Shown here in pieces: positions 1-8,979 of a DNA stretch of 64,000 bases. This DNA comes from Brucella oryzae (lineage in GTDB: Bacteria > Pseudomonadota > Alphaproteobacteria > Rhizobiales > Rhizobiaceae). Under the pieces are notes generated by a model that worked only from the letters and a program-made list of their open reading frames with translations, searched no databases and was not told where the DNA came from. Position 1 is the first letter of the stretch, and each line of letters begins with the position of its first letter. The DNA lies in contig JAAVLL010000003.1 in assembly GCA_012103035.1 (NCBI GenBank), positions 221,349 to 285,348 on the forward strand, read 5' to 3'. The position numbers were made by a program, and so were the translations under genes.

Positions 1-1083
1 CAAATCGCTCTCGACGACGGCAAGAGTAATGCCAGACGCATCTATGCATTGCTCCTTCCAATCTTCAACAGCCTGTCGCGTTTGGGCAACAAGACGATGA
101 TCCAGCAGCGCGTGGAAGCAGGAAAGCAACGCGATAATCAGTTGCGCGCCATATACCTGCTGATGATGTCAAGTGCAGGGCTATTGGTTTCGGGAGCGGC
201 TTTGTCATGGCTCCTGATGTCGAATATCCGTGCGCTCAATAAAACACATGCTGAACTCTTTGCTTACAAAGAGAAGCTGGAAGATACGGTTGCCGAACGG
301 ACGGCTGCCCTCCTGGAATCGCTGGAAAACGAGCGCCAGACGAACGCGGTCTACATAAACTTCCTGACCACGGTATCGCACCAGTTCCGCACACCAATAG
401 CGATCATCGATCTAATCGCCCAACGGTTTGTCCGCTGGCCACAGGATGTGACCAAAGCGATTCTGGTAGAGAAGGCACAGCGTATTCGAACTGCCATCAA
501 GCGTCTCAATCTGATTATCGATAGCACGATTAACAATGATCGGCTGACTGAAAGCGGTCTCGATCTGTTGGTAACAAATATAAACTTCTCGGAAGTGATA
601 CAGAAGGCCTGTTCATATCACTCAGATATTTATCCAGAGCGACGCTTAAACCTCTTTCTTCCTGATAAACCTATCTGGACTTGTGGTGACGCAACGCATC
701 TGGAGCAGGTGATTATCAACTTTCTTTCGAATGCTGAAAAGTATTCAAGCTTGTCGACACCTGTCGACATCAGGCTCCGGACGCGCGCCGATCAGATCGT
801 CTGCTCGGTCACAGACTATGGAATTGGTATTCCGGCCGAAGACCAGGCCAGGATTTTTGACAGGTTCTTCCGCGCAGCGAACGTTTCACACCTTCCAGGT
901 AGCGGCCTTGGGTTGAGTCTCTCCTCGATGCTGGCGCATCTGCACGGAGGCAAGATCACCTGCAAATCAATACCAGGTAGCGGAACAACGTTTGAATTTA
1001 CGTTGCCGCTGGATGGGAAAAACCATGAAAAAATCGAACATCTGCGAACAGAAAACGGTCCTTTGTATCGAAGACGAAGCTGA
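1..1083 (+). CDS. Sensor histidine kinase, C-terminal part (N-terminus outside window)
   Basis: The frame is already open at base 1, so the gene starts upstream. The visible ~360 residues show a transmembrane helix (LLMMSSAGLLVSGAALSWLL), a coiled-coil linker, the H-box VSHQFRTP with the phospho-accepting His, the N-box INFLSNAEKYS, and the ATP-lid motifs DYGIGIP and GSGLGLSLS. It is therefore a complete HisKA-HATPase_c kinase core anchored in the inner membrane. Its 3' end overlaps the next gene, a response regulator, by about 60 bases, so the two are surely co-translated partners. The extracellular sensor domain is not visible, so the signal is unknown. Its position before the CsgG/curlin-like genes suggests it controls them, which is inference. 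Confidence 0.93.
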   Translation, partial: QIALDDGKSNARRIYALLLPIFNSLSRLGNKTMIQQRVEAGKQRDNQLRAIYLLMMSSAGLLVSGAALSWLLMSNIRALNKTHAELFAYKEKLEDTVAERTAALLESLENERQTNAVYINFLTTVSHQFRTPIAIIDLIAQRFVRWPQDVTKAILVEKAQRIRTAIKRLNLIIDSTINNDRLTESGLDLLVTNINFSEVIQKACSYHSDIYPERRLNLFLPDKPIWTCGDATHLEQVIINFLSNAEKYSSLSTPVDIRLRTRADQIVCSVTDYGIGIPAEDQARIFDRFFRAANVSHLPGSGLGLSLSSMLAHLHGGKITCKSIPGSGTTFEFTLPLDGKNHEKIEHLRTENGPLYRRRS

Positions 1084-1702
1084 TATTCGCAAAGAACTCG
1101 TATTTGGGCTATCGAAATTTGGCTTCAAGGTCATGTCCGCAGGAAGCGGAGAAGAAGCTTTATCGCTGTTGAGTGTAGAGCGCCCCGATTTAATCCTCTG
1201 CGATGTTCTCATGCCCTGTTTTGGTGGATTGGAGCTTCTGAAACGAATCCGCGCAACGATGCCTCACCTGAATTCCACGCCTTTTCTTTTCCTTTCAGCT
1301 TTGACAGACCGTTCTCACATTCTTCAGGGTCTGAAGCTGGGCGCGGACGATTATCTGACCAAACCAATCGATTTTGACCTGCTCGAAACCAAGATTACTC
1401 GCAAGATGGAACTTGTCGAACGTAGTAAGAACACTCCTGCTTCGGCCGATTCTGATAGTGTTGTTTCGCCACCCACGAATGAGACGAAGGCAAAACTGAC
1501 AAAACGAGAACTCCAGGTTCTTAGCGAGTTTGCCAAAGGTCATACGAACGGCCAGGTAGCTCGAATATTGGGATTGTCCGAATACACTATTGGCGATCAC
1601 TCAAAATCTATTCTCAAGAAATTGAATGCTGCGAGCCGAACTCAAGCTGTTCACGAAGCTATCGCGCAGGGCCTGGTCGGCGTAAATAAAGCAAAAACGT
1701 GA
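1025..1702 (+). CDS. Response regulator, REC + LuxR-type HTH (NarL/FixJ family)
   Basis: Residues ~8-130 form a receiver domain: acidic pair in CIEDEAD, phosphorylation Asp in LILCDVLMP, and Lys in YLTKPID. After a Ser/Pro/Thr-rich linker, residues ~165-225 form a LuxR-type helix-turn-helix (LTKRELQVLSEFAKG...ARILGLSEYTIGDH). ATG at 1025 is chosen because it gives a normal REC start (MKKSNICEQKTVLCIEDEAD); an in-frame upstream start lies inside the kinase. It overlaps the kinase gene and is its cognate partner. The short spacing to the secreted-protein genes downstream suggests that these are its target, but no binding site could be identified. Confidence 0.93.
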   Translation: MKKSNICEQKTVLCIEDEADIRKELVFGLSKFGFKVMSAGSGEEALSLLSVERPDLILCDVLMPCFGGLELLKRIRATMPHLNSTPFLFLSALTDRSHILQGLKLGADDYLTKPIDFDLLETKITRKMELVERSKNTPASADSDSVVSPPTNETKAKLTKRELQVLSEFAKGHTNGQVARILGLSEYTIGDHSKSILKKLNAASRTQAVHEAIAQGLVGVNKAKT

Positions 1703-1788
1703 CAGAAATCAGTCGGAATCTGTAAAAATCCCGGATCGAGGGATTTTCGCAATTAATATTGAGTGATAAGCAGTAAAATCACAGAAAG

Positions 1789-2247
1789 TTGAGTGGTGCA
1801 CTTAGAAGGGGCTTCCAGTGCGGGGATTTACTGCGTCTTTTCAAGATATTTGGGTGCGCAACACTTATAGTCGCGGCAGTGTCTGCTTCCGACGCACAGA
1901 GCACAATGTCACCAGCAACGGACTGGACAGGCAATTACAGCTTCTCGTCGACTGCTGATCGAAACCTCCGCCTTCTACAGGCGGATATGATCGAGCGCGA
2001 GAAGGGATACTACGAGTCTCTCGGCAGGACGACGATCAATCAGACGGTGACGAACAACTCCGTTACCAAGATTGGGCAGAACACGAATGCCATCGGGTCG
2101 GTGAACAATACGACCACGAATATCGATCTGTCGGGCAACAATAACAGTATCGACATCAGCAGTTCGTCGAATTCGAACGGCTGCCAGGATGGCAGTGTGA
2201 ATATCGGCCATTCCGGTACGACGTCTGCTACGTCGGGCTGCCAGTAA
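1789..2247 (+). CDS. Small secreted Asn/Thr/Ser-rich protein, curlin-like
   Basis: About 150 residues. A hydrophobic segment near residues 15-37 (LFKIFGCATLIVAAVSA ending DAQS) looks like a signal peptide. The mature part ends in a low-complexity region rich in Asn, Thr, Ser and Gly, containing VTKIGQNTNAIGS near residue 95, which resembles the curlin repeat pattern (x-I-G-Q-x-N-x-A). The gene immediately downstream is a CsgG-type exporter. I infer a candidate fibre subunit, not a proven CsgA/CsgB. The first in-frame start is TTG at 1789 with no clear ribosome site, so the true start may be elsewhere or hidden by an upstream frameshift. Two C-terminal Cys residues (NGCQDGS, SGCQ) could form a disulfide. 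Confidence 0.6.
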   Translation: MSGALRRGFQCGDLLRLFKIFGCATLIVAAVSASDAQSTMSPATDWTGNYSFSSTADRNLRLLQADMIEREKGYYESLGRTTINQTVTNNSVTKIGQNTNAIGSVNNTTTNIDLSGNNNSIDISSSSNSNGCQDGSVNIGHSGTTSATSGCQ

Positions 2248-2264
2248 GGCTGAAGGCGGGGTCA

Positions 2265-3296
2265 ATGAAAGTTTCTCGTATCGCAACCGCTTTCGGGGTG
2301 GCTTTGTCACTGTCGGCCTGCACGGCGACAGCCGTTACACCTCCGAAAATGAATGCAAAGCTCATGGAAGGGCCACCGTTTCCGACATCGTGACGCCGTT
2401 TGACAGAGCGCTAATGTGCCTGAATGGCCGCGTGTCCAAGAACGTCGTGTTCTCTGTCGGCGCGATACTGGATCAGACGGGAAGGAAAGCTTCACCGATG
2501 GTGGTGTTGGCAAATTCGTCACCCAAGGCGCTGGCGACATGGTTCAGTCCGCTTTGTTCAAGGCCGGGACCACCATCGTCAATCGCCGCGATCCGCGTGT
2601 GACCACCACCGAGATGGAATGGAAGATTCGCGATAATCGGCGGATCATTCCAACCAGCTATTACGTCACAGGCAGCATCAACAGCCTCGATTTCATTCCA
2701 GGCGGCGGTGTGGAAGCCGAGGTGGCTGGGGTTGGTGCCAAGTATCGGCAAAACCGGATGCTGGTAGGCATCGATCTCGCCCTAACCGACGCGGGCAGCG
2801 GCCGCGTCGTCGCAAATGTGCCGATCCATAAGCAAATCTATGCCAGCGAATATGGCGCGACGGCGGGCCGTTTCTTCGGCGACACCTTGGTGAACGCCCA
2901 GATCGGTGGGCGCGAGCGAGAAGCTCTCCATTTCGCACTTCGTCAGATGCTTTATCTCGGTACGTTCAGCTGCTGACGCAGGTCATGAAGGCTGAGAACT
3001 ATGCGGACTGCCGTGCCCACATTGAGAAAATGCACGGTGTCATCTCGAATACCAGCACGAGCGATGCCGTGGCATCGCTTGAAAAGAAGAAGTCGGTGCA
3101 GATGGCTCAGGCAACGAAACCTGTAGACAAGACCCTTGCGAAAACGCCAACGGCAGTCTCTCGCCCCGTCAACAACACTGTTTCAACAAGTCCTCTTCCT
3201 GCGAACGGAAGCCAGCAGAAGAGCCTCATGAAGTGGGACGCAGCCAAGGGCGGCTGGGTTCCAAACGATAGCGGAGCTGAAACGCCCGGCTCCTGA
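2265..3296 (+). CDS. csgG: CsgG/HfaB-family outer-membrane secretion lipoprotein (frameshifted)
   Basis: The start MKVSRIATAFGVALSLSAC is a lipoprotein signal with lipobox LSAC. It continues in successive frames: VTPFDRALMCLNGRV, then KESFTDGGVGKFVTQGAGD, AGTTIVNRRD, SYYVTGSINSLDF, GIDLALTDAGSGRVV, then QLLTQVMKAENYADCRAHIE to the stop at 3296. That is ~344 residues, close to CsgG/HfaB proteins, with a Ser/Pro/Lys-rich tail. CsgG forms the nonameric outer-membrane channel that exports curli subunits; HfaB is the Caulobacter holdfast-anchor counterpart. Three breaks (near 2375, 2480, 2975) all behave as missing bases, so this is probably one intact gene. It lies between two small secreted proteins, its likely cargo. 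Confidence 0.72.
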
Positions 3297-3391
3297 TGTA
3301 TCGAACTTGCCGCATCGCGGGAGGTCGAACGGTGCACCCCAACACCTGAAGAGCATAAAAGGCAGTAATGGGGACTGCCATGGAGACGAAA

Positions 3392-4242
3392 ATGAACAAG
3401 TTCTTTGCATCGGCGTCCGTCGCCGCAATCATTCTCGGTTTCGGTTCGGCTGCACAGGCACAGACCCTGTCGAACACGATTGGCCAGCCTGTCATCGATC
3501 AGATGAGCCAGTTCGAAAACGGCAACTGGATCAACCGCGCAATCAACACGGCTGCAATCGATGGCAGCGTGAACATTATCGGCATTCCGAACATCGAGGA
3601 ATCTTCGTCGATTTCCGGCGCAATTGATGTCGGTCTCGGCGCAGGTATCGATCTTGAAGGCTCGGGCATCGATATCACCAATCCGCTGGCTGGCGCAATC
3701 GAACTCGGCGTTGACGTTAATGCTCATCTGAAGGCCAACGTATCCATCGAGGAAACCTCCAAGGTCGGTGGCGCAATCGTGAAGTCGACGGATGTTATCA
3801 AGACGGTCGCCGCAGGCGCTGTCAACACGGGCCACATCGCCACTGCTGTTTCGGCTGCGAGCGACTCGTCCTCTACTACTGCCAACATCTCACTGTCCGA
3901 TCTGAAATATGTCAACGGCGAAGTGTCCCAGGCTTCGGCTTCGACCTCTAACACCGCTGCGGAGGCACTCGCTGCCGAAGGTACGTTTGCATCACTTGGC
4001 AACCTCAGCGTCGGCATCAGTCAGACGGTTGCCAGCTCGTCGTCCGGCCCGCCATGGGCGTCTACGCAGTTAACGAAGCGTTCAACAATGCCGACATCAA
4101 CGGTAGCGTGAACATCCTCAGCAACGGCACGGATCTCGCTGGTATCTCGACTGTTGCCGCTGGCGCGGTCAATACCGGTACGATCTCTCTCGGCTTTGAT
4201 GGCGCTGCTCTGAACAGCGCCATCAATGGCGGTGGAAACTAA
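3392..4242 (+). CDS. Secreted Gly/Ala/Ser/Asn-rich protein with internal repeats, candidate fibre component
   Basis: ATG 3392 is preceded by GGAG at suitable spacing and encodes MNKFFASASVAAIILGFGSA then AQAQ, a classic Sec signal peptide. The ~260-residue mature protein contains no Cys and repeats short motifs: IDGSVNI / INGSVNI and AAGAVNTG in both N- and C-terminal parts, consistent with a repetitive beta-structure. The frame breaks near 4040 (missing-base direction) and resumes to the stop at 4242. It lies between the CsgG-type exporter and an outer-membrane barrel protein. I do not recognise a named family; a surface amyloid or adhesin is inference from context and composition. Confidence 0.65.
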
Positions 4243-4349
4243 TATAGCCCCTTTCCATCGCTGAACGACTGCGGTCGCCGTCTCAAGCATCTCCCGCCGG
4301 AATGGGCGAGACGGCGGTCGCAGTTTGAACTATGAGGAATCGAAACAAG

Positions 4350-5342
4350 ATGAAAAAGCCGTCGCTATTGGATTTCTGCTCAGCTCTGTCGCTCCGGCGC
4401 TTGCTGCAGATCCTGTCATTCCCGACCCCGTCGTTGAGCCACCCGTTTACCAGGCATTGCCGATGTGGACAGGCCTGTATATCGGCGGTCAGCTTGGCTG
4501 GGCGAGAGGACAGCGAGCACCGCATATTCCCGCCAGCTCGAAACCGACACCGGTAGATCCGACAGACCCCACTGATCCGACAGATCCTACCGACCCAACT
4601 GATCCGGAGCAGAGCTGTGACCTCGGCGATTTCGCCTGGGCTGCCGCTTCGACCACGAATACCAGTGCCATCGCATGGGCTGATCCGTGCAAGGCATGGG
4701 GCATCGGCCAGACGTCGAATACCGGGCGGGAGCAATAGCAGTTGAACAGGCTGCATCAACACCTGCTGCCGCAACAAAGCAGACCCTGAGCACTGCCTCG
4801 CTCGATGCCGGAACGATAGCTGCGGCTGAGGATGCCGGATCTGCTGACGCTATTTCTTATAGCTCCGGTGGCCATCGGGATACGTTCATCGGCGGTGTCC
4901 ATATCGGATATAATCACCAGTTCGAAAACAATCTCGTTCTGGGTGCCGTCGCCGACCTCAACTTCCTCGATTGGGATCGCTATGTCGGTGCCCGCTACCA
5001 GGACCATTCGCTTGAGGCCCGCCAGTCTCTGAAATATCTGGGCACGGTTCGGGCCAAGCTCGGTTACGCGGCAGATCGTGTCCTCGTCTATGGCACGGGC
5101 GGTCTGGCCTATGGCGGCATCAAGAACAGTCTGTCCGTGGACGGAGCGACTGTCGAATCCGACACCAAGACCCGTTTCGGTTATGCAGTCGGCGCGGGCG
5201 TTGATTTCCTCGCCTTCGACAATGTCAGCATCGGTGCGGAATACCTTTTACCGATCTTGGCAAGAAATCGAGCAACGACGTCTTCCGAAACAACGTCAGG
5301 TTCCACAGCCTGTTCCTCAAGGCCTCATATCATTTCAAGTAA
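4350..5342 (+). CDS. Outer-membrane beta-barrel protein of the Omp25/Omp31 type with a Pro-Thr-Asp linker (frameshifted)
   Basis: Starts MKK and, after an early missing base, continues VAIGFLLSSVAPALAADP, a signal peptide cut after ALA. The mature protein begins WTGLYIGGQLGWARG, typical of the first strand of Rhizobiales/Brucella Omp25/Omp31 surface-antigen barrels. A tandem DPT linker follows, then a Cys pair (SCDLGDFAW, DPCKAW). Barrel strands include FIGGVHIGYNHQFENNLVLG, LGYAADRVLVYGTGGLAYGG and GVDFLAFDNVSIGAEY, ending LFLKASYHFK, an outer-membrane C-terminus with terminal aromatic near the end. Breaks near 4365, 4720 and 5245 are all missing-base type. The long linker insert in the first loop is unusual for the family. 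Confidence 0.75.
4556..4606 (+). repeat. Tandem 9-base repeats coding for Asp-Pro-Thr
   Basis: Imperfect copies of gatccgaca / gaccccact coding for DPT repeated five times inside the outer-membrane protein gene. Such low-complexity coding repeats can change copy number by slippage, which would lengthen or shorten an exposed loop. Confidence 0.8.
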
Positions 5343-5368
5343 GTTAGTGGGGAGCAAAAGGGGCGGGC

Positions 5369-6128
5369 ATGCTGAAATCGAAAATAAAACGCGTGGCCGC
5401 TCCCTTTGGTCGCAGACGAGACCGTCCCTTAGATGAACTGGGGATACTAATCTGCCAGTGATCCAGATGCACTACCAGCCAATTGTCGAATATGCGACCG
5501 ACACCCTAGTAGTCGGGCATGAGGCATGGTTCGAAGCCAGGCCCATTCCTCCGTGGCGGAATTGTTTAAAGCCGTTGGAGCCTGCCATCTCAACCGTTTC
5601 GATGCAAAATGCCGTAGATCCGCGATTGATGATTATTCCTCCGACAAGAGCCTGTTCGTAAATATCTCGGCAGGCGCATTGGCGGACTATCTCTACGGTA
5701 TCGAAGATACCATCGCATATGCCGGGGAGCACGGATTTCCATATAGCCGTCTCGTTTTTGAAATAACAGAGGACGATCATCACGACACGTTTCGATTTCT
5801 GCGCAACAGCATTGATGAAGCGAGAAAACTGGGAGTTCGGTTCGCCGTCGATGATTGCGGAACCGGATATAGCAATCTGGAAACGATCATCGCATTGCGC
5901 CCGGATATTCTCAAAATCTCAGGGACGATTGTTCGAAACATCCATCTCGACACTACACGGCAAGCCATTGTCGATGGTCTCGTAACAACAGCCGAGAAGC
6001 TCAAATCGATGTTGATAGCCGAAGGCGTAGAACAGGAGATCGAAGCGCTCTGTCTCAAGGATCTCGGTGTGAGCGTGATGCAGGGCTATTACTTCGGATA
6101 CCCAGAGCCTTTCGGAAGGGCCGACTGA
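5369..6128 (+). CDS. EAL-domain cyclic-di-GMP phosphodiesterase (frameshifted)
   Basis: ATG 5369 opens MLKSKIKRVAAPFGRRRD, then two missing-base breaks (near 5450 and 5530) lead into one EAL domain. Catalytic elements are visible: GHEAW (EAL glutamate), FVNISAG (Asn), VFEITEDD (Glu), AVDDCGTGYS (Asp-Asp loop, normally DDFGTG), ILKISG (Lys), IAEGVE (Glu) and QGYYFGYP (Gln). All metal- and c-di-GMP-binding residues appear present, so hydrolysis of c-di-GMP to pGpG is expected. There is no GGDEF, sensory or membrane domain. Placement after the fibre genes suggests local control of a sessile surface structure, as in other curli/holdfast systems. Its stop overlaps the next ATG. Confidence 0.85.
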
Positions 6129-6331
6129 TGGAGAGAAAGATCAATCCGCCAACCAAGAGGGTCGATGAAACTGGCTATGCGACCGAATGCCAATTTGCGC
6201 TGCATACCGCGTTTAATCATCTGCTCGACCAAGCGAAGAAGGCGGGTTGGGATGAATTACAGGTTGCGCTTTCGCTCGTATCCCTTTGCGACACCGTCAT
6301 CTACGGAGATAGTTCCAACCTCCTGCAATGA
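6128..6331 (+). CDS. Small conserved-looking protein translationally coupled to the EAL gene
   Basis: 67 residues, starting at an ATG that overlaps the EAL stop codon (TGATG), so translation is probably coupled. The sequence (ECQFALHTAFNHLLDQAKKA, GWDELQVALSLVSLCD) is amphipathic and alpha-helical, without signal peptide or membrane segment. I do not recognise the family. The 3' end overlaps a possible small gene on the other strand. Confidence 0.55.
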   Translation: MERKINPPTKRVDETGYATECQFALHTAFNHLLDQAKKAGWDELQVALSLVSLCDTVIYGDSSNLLQ

Positions 6332-6558
6332 CTTCGGGGAATTGGACTTTCGAGCGATACTAATACGCCGCTGAAGCCTGGTTAGATTGGCCCTAGCAGC
6401 ATCCATGTCCTGTCTAGCGGACAGAAACTGCTGGCGTTCTGCGGACGTAAAATGAAGCTACGGGGCTTCTTCATTGCTTTATACGCGGCAATTGCATCTT
6501 TCAATCGAGCATGGGCCTCCAGCAACTCTCTGCGAGTAAAACATTTGATGTCATGCAT
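6257..6558 (-). CDS. Possible small helical protein (frameshifted)
   Basis: The reverse-strand ATG at 6558 follows AGGAG closely and reads MHDIKCFTRRELLEAHARLK then DAIAAYKAMKKPRSFI; after one missing base the next frame gives FTSAERQQFLSARQDMDAA and RANLTRLQRRISIARKS up to a stop at 6257. Composition is that of a real coiled-coil protein of about 100 residues. Without the frameshift the ORF stops at 6382 (58 residues). It overlaps the 3' end of the preceding plus-strand gene, so one of the two ends may be wrong. Confidence 0.38.
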
Positions 6559-6631
6559 TTCTCCTTTTGCCTTTTCGGTTTCTACAGTTCATGCCGGATG
6601 GCATTGCAAACAACAAGTGATGAAAACGCTA

Positions 6632-7674
6632 GAGCGTTTCCCTTTCAAGTTGGATCATATCCGCACGAGTTGAAGTAATTCTGAGCCTCTTGCGGTTCGA
6701 TGAGTTCAACCATCTGACCGATGCGATCCCAAAGCCCATTGACTGTTCTCTCGGCAGCCTTTCGTAAAAGCGCCTTCAGCTTGGAGAAGGCCTTTTCGAT
6801 CGGGTTGAAGTCTGGACTGTAAGGTGGAAGGAACATCATTGTCGCGCCGACCGCCTCGATCAATTCTCTTGCTGCCGGTCGTTTGTGGCTGGACAGATTA
6901 TCGAGGATGACAATATCACCTGGTTTCAATGTTGGAACCAACACCTGAGCGACATACGCCTCGAACCAATCACCGTTGATGGGGCCCTCGATGACAAGTG
7001 GCGCGACCATTCCCGTATTGCGCAGCCCCGCAACCAACGTGGTCGTTTTGCGATGGCCGTGAGGAAAAACCCATTCGCAACCGCTCACCCTTGCGGCACC
7101 GCCCATGACTACGGGCCATATTGGTCGCTGTCCAGGTCTCATCGATGAACACGAGCCGCTCTGGATCGAGATCAAGTTGCTCCTCGAACCAGCATTGCCG
7201 CTTTTCCAGAACGTCTGGACGGCTTTGCTCTACAGCATGGCCAGTCTTTACGCGTTTGTTCGTGCCGGACAAGAAAGCGGTGCAGTGCCGACTTGCTGAT
7301 TATGATGCCTTGGGCGGCCAAATCACTGCGAAGTTCGAAGAGAGTACCGTCCCTGTGTTCGGCGAGCCAGATCATGATCTGATCAGCATGAGCTTCTGTC
7401 TTGTGAGAATTGCGGTCGCCGCCCAGTGGACCGGGTCGAACATTTCCCTGCTGGAGTTGAAGGTTACGCCAACGGCTAACGCTGGCTGCGCTTACACCGA
7501 AACGCTCAGCAGCCTCTCGATGCGATGCACCGCCATCAACGGCAGCAACTACACGTATTCGAAGATCAATGGAAAGGGCTCGCGACATATCTGCCGACCT
7601 CCATCGGCAGATAGCTTGAATCAGAAAGTAACTGATTTGCAAAGCCTGCCGATTCAATCAGGCAGGAAACGCTC
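6632..7674 (-). mobile_element. IS630-family insertion sequence
   Basis: Bounded by a perfect 10-bp terminal inverted repeat (gagcgtttcc at 6632-6641, its complement at 7665-7674) flanked on both sides by TA, the target dinucleotide duplicated by IS630 elements. It carries one transposase gene on the minus strand and no passenger genes. Confidence 0.9.
6645..7588 (-). CDS. IS630-family DDE transposase (frameshifted)
   Basis: Starts MSRALSIDLRIRVVAAVDGG with an N-terminal HTH (ASHREAAERFGVSAASVSRW). The catalytic triad is seen in FIDETWT (Asp), VILDNLSSHK (Asp) and PYSPDFNPIEKAFSK (Glu), spacing typical of IS630. Two frame breaks occur at A and T homopolymers (near 7250 and 7080): RHEQTRK to KTGHAVEQSRPDVL appears to lack two A, and RLRMGF to PHGHRKTTT has a T-run change. 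The transposase would be intact (~310 aa) if these are read errors. Confidence 0.88.
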
Positions 7675-7828
7675 TAATGACAAAGGCCAAGGCTTTCCGT
7701 TTTCAATCGCTAAGTCTAAGTAAGCAGATTTGACCTCGAAAGTTTGGTGTAGGAGATGTGGTGAACTGATAACATTGACTGGCCCATAGGAGCATTTGAC
7801 CGAAGCGTAAGCGGGATGAGGAGAGTAC

Positions 7829-8026
7829 GTGAGAGATAGATCGCATGACATGGCGATGGCCGAAGACTTCCGCGCCGATCCGACCTATGCAGCGGAGCTG
7901 CTTGCTGAAGTCCGCCGCGACGGCAACCCGGCCGAACTGGCCATTCTGTTGCGTCAGATGGCCACGGCGTCGGCAGGTGATGAGAGGTCGGATAACGCCG
8001 ATACAGAGCGCGCTCTACCTCTCTGA
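7829..8026 (+). pseudogene. Remnant of an addiction-module antidote/HTH regulator (HI1420 type)
   Basis: Reads MAMAEDFRADPTYAAELLAE then VRRDGNPAELAILLRQMATA, which matches the N-terminal half of small putative antitoxins encoded beside HigB/RelE-like toxins. Beyond that the expected HTH is only recognisable across two frames (DNADTER / ITPIQSALYL) and the protein stops early. No toxin gene is found next to it; the IS630 lies about 150 bases upstream. I call it a degraded antitoxin fragment. Confidence 0.45.
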
Positions 8027-8173
8027 TTTGAACATGGTATTTTGCATGGTTTGGCAAATCGTCATGGTGGCAAGATACTGATTTGCATGGGCATTTTCAG
8101 GCAATTTATAATTGAGTGGGAGTGATCCCGCGTCCGGCATAGACTGGCACCAAATAGCATTAAAACACCCATA

Positions 8174-8197
8174 AGCCCGCGTAATTGCGGGCTTTTT
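8174..8197 (+). terminator. Rho-independent terminator
   Basis: Perfect 7-bp stem agcccgc / gcgggct around loop gtaatt, immediately followed by a T run (ttttt). It lies in a 300-base gap (8027-8324) with no recognisable gene and would end transcription of the preceding antitoxin-like remnant. Confidence 0.7.
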
Positions 8198-8324
8198 CAT
8201 TCTTGGCGTAGCACTGTCTGGCAAATTTTCGCATCGCCAAGCACCCTGTTTCTATGGCATGGTAGATGGTACGATTTGAACCTGATGCCATGTTCAGCAC
8301 TCGATACCATGTTGCTCCTGATGG

Positions 8325-8894
8325 GGTGTCTACCGCGAACTTGAGCTTAATCTCAGGATCAAGCCCAGAAAGCGTCTAATTCGGGAGCGGCCTGAACCTC
8401 TGGCAGTACCAGATCAACCCAACATGACCTGGTCAATGGACTTCATGGCCGACCAACTCGCTGACGGTCGCGCGTTTCGGACACTGAATGTGATCGATGA
8501 CTTTAACCGTGAGGGGCTCGGCATTGAGATCGATTTCTCATTACCAGCCGAAAGGGTTGTCCGATCGCTGAACCATATCATTGAGTGGCGCGGAAAACCG
8601 GATACAATTCGCGTCGATAACGGCCCGGAATATATCAGCGGGAAACTCTTGGCATGGGCGCAAAAGCGAAGCATCACCATCGCCCATATCCAACCAGGTA
8701 AGCCGCAGCAAAATGCTTATATCGAGCGTTATAACCGCACGGTTCGGCATGAATGGCTGGGATGTTTCATGTTCAACACTATCAAGGAGGTGCAGGATTA
8801 CGCAACACGCTGGCTCTGGACATACAACAATGAAAGACCCAATATGGCTATCGGCGGCATAACACCCGCACAGAAACTGAAAATGGCTGCATAA
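8325..8894 (+). pseudogene. IS3-family transposase OrfB, N-terminally truncated
   Basis: Reads [19 protein letters not shown] into [15 protein letters not shown]...[12 protein letters not shown]...[16 protein letters not shown], giving the rve integrase catalytic residues D, D and E. OrfA and the first ~100 residues of OrfB are missing: the reading frame begins abruptly near 8325. The C-terminus ([13 protein letters not shown]) is complete. It is a remnant and should not transpose on its own. Confidence 0.85.
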
Positions 8895-8979
8895 ATTCTA
8901 CTGAAAAGTCCGTTAAAAACGGGGATTACCTTACCAGTCACCCGCAGAGGTGAATGCAATTTTAGAGAGTTGACCGCAA

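Noticed and set aside
3107..3835. 242-residue minus-strand ORF opposite csgG and the secreted protein
   Set aside because: Antisense to a convincing signal peptide and repeats; Cys/Arg-rich with no recognisable motif.
4556..4606. Tandem repeat considered as CRISPR or minisatellite
   Set aside because: Units are 9 bases without spacers and in frame with an outer-membrane protein; it is coding DPT repeats.
8050..8325. Possible tRNA or attachment site next to the terminator
   Set aside because: The hairpin has no cloverleaf context, no GTTCGA arm and no CCA; no direct repeat marks an integration event.
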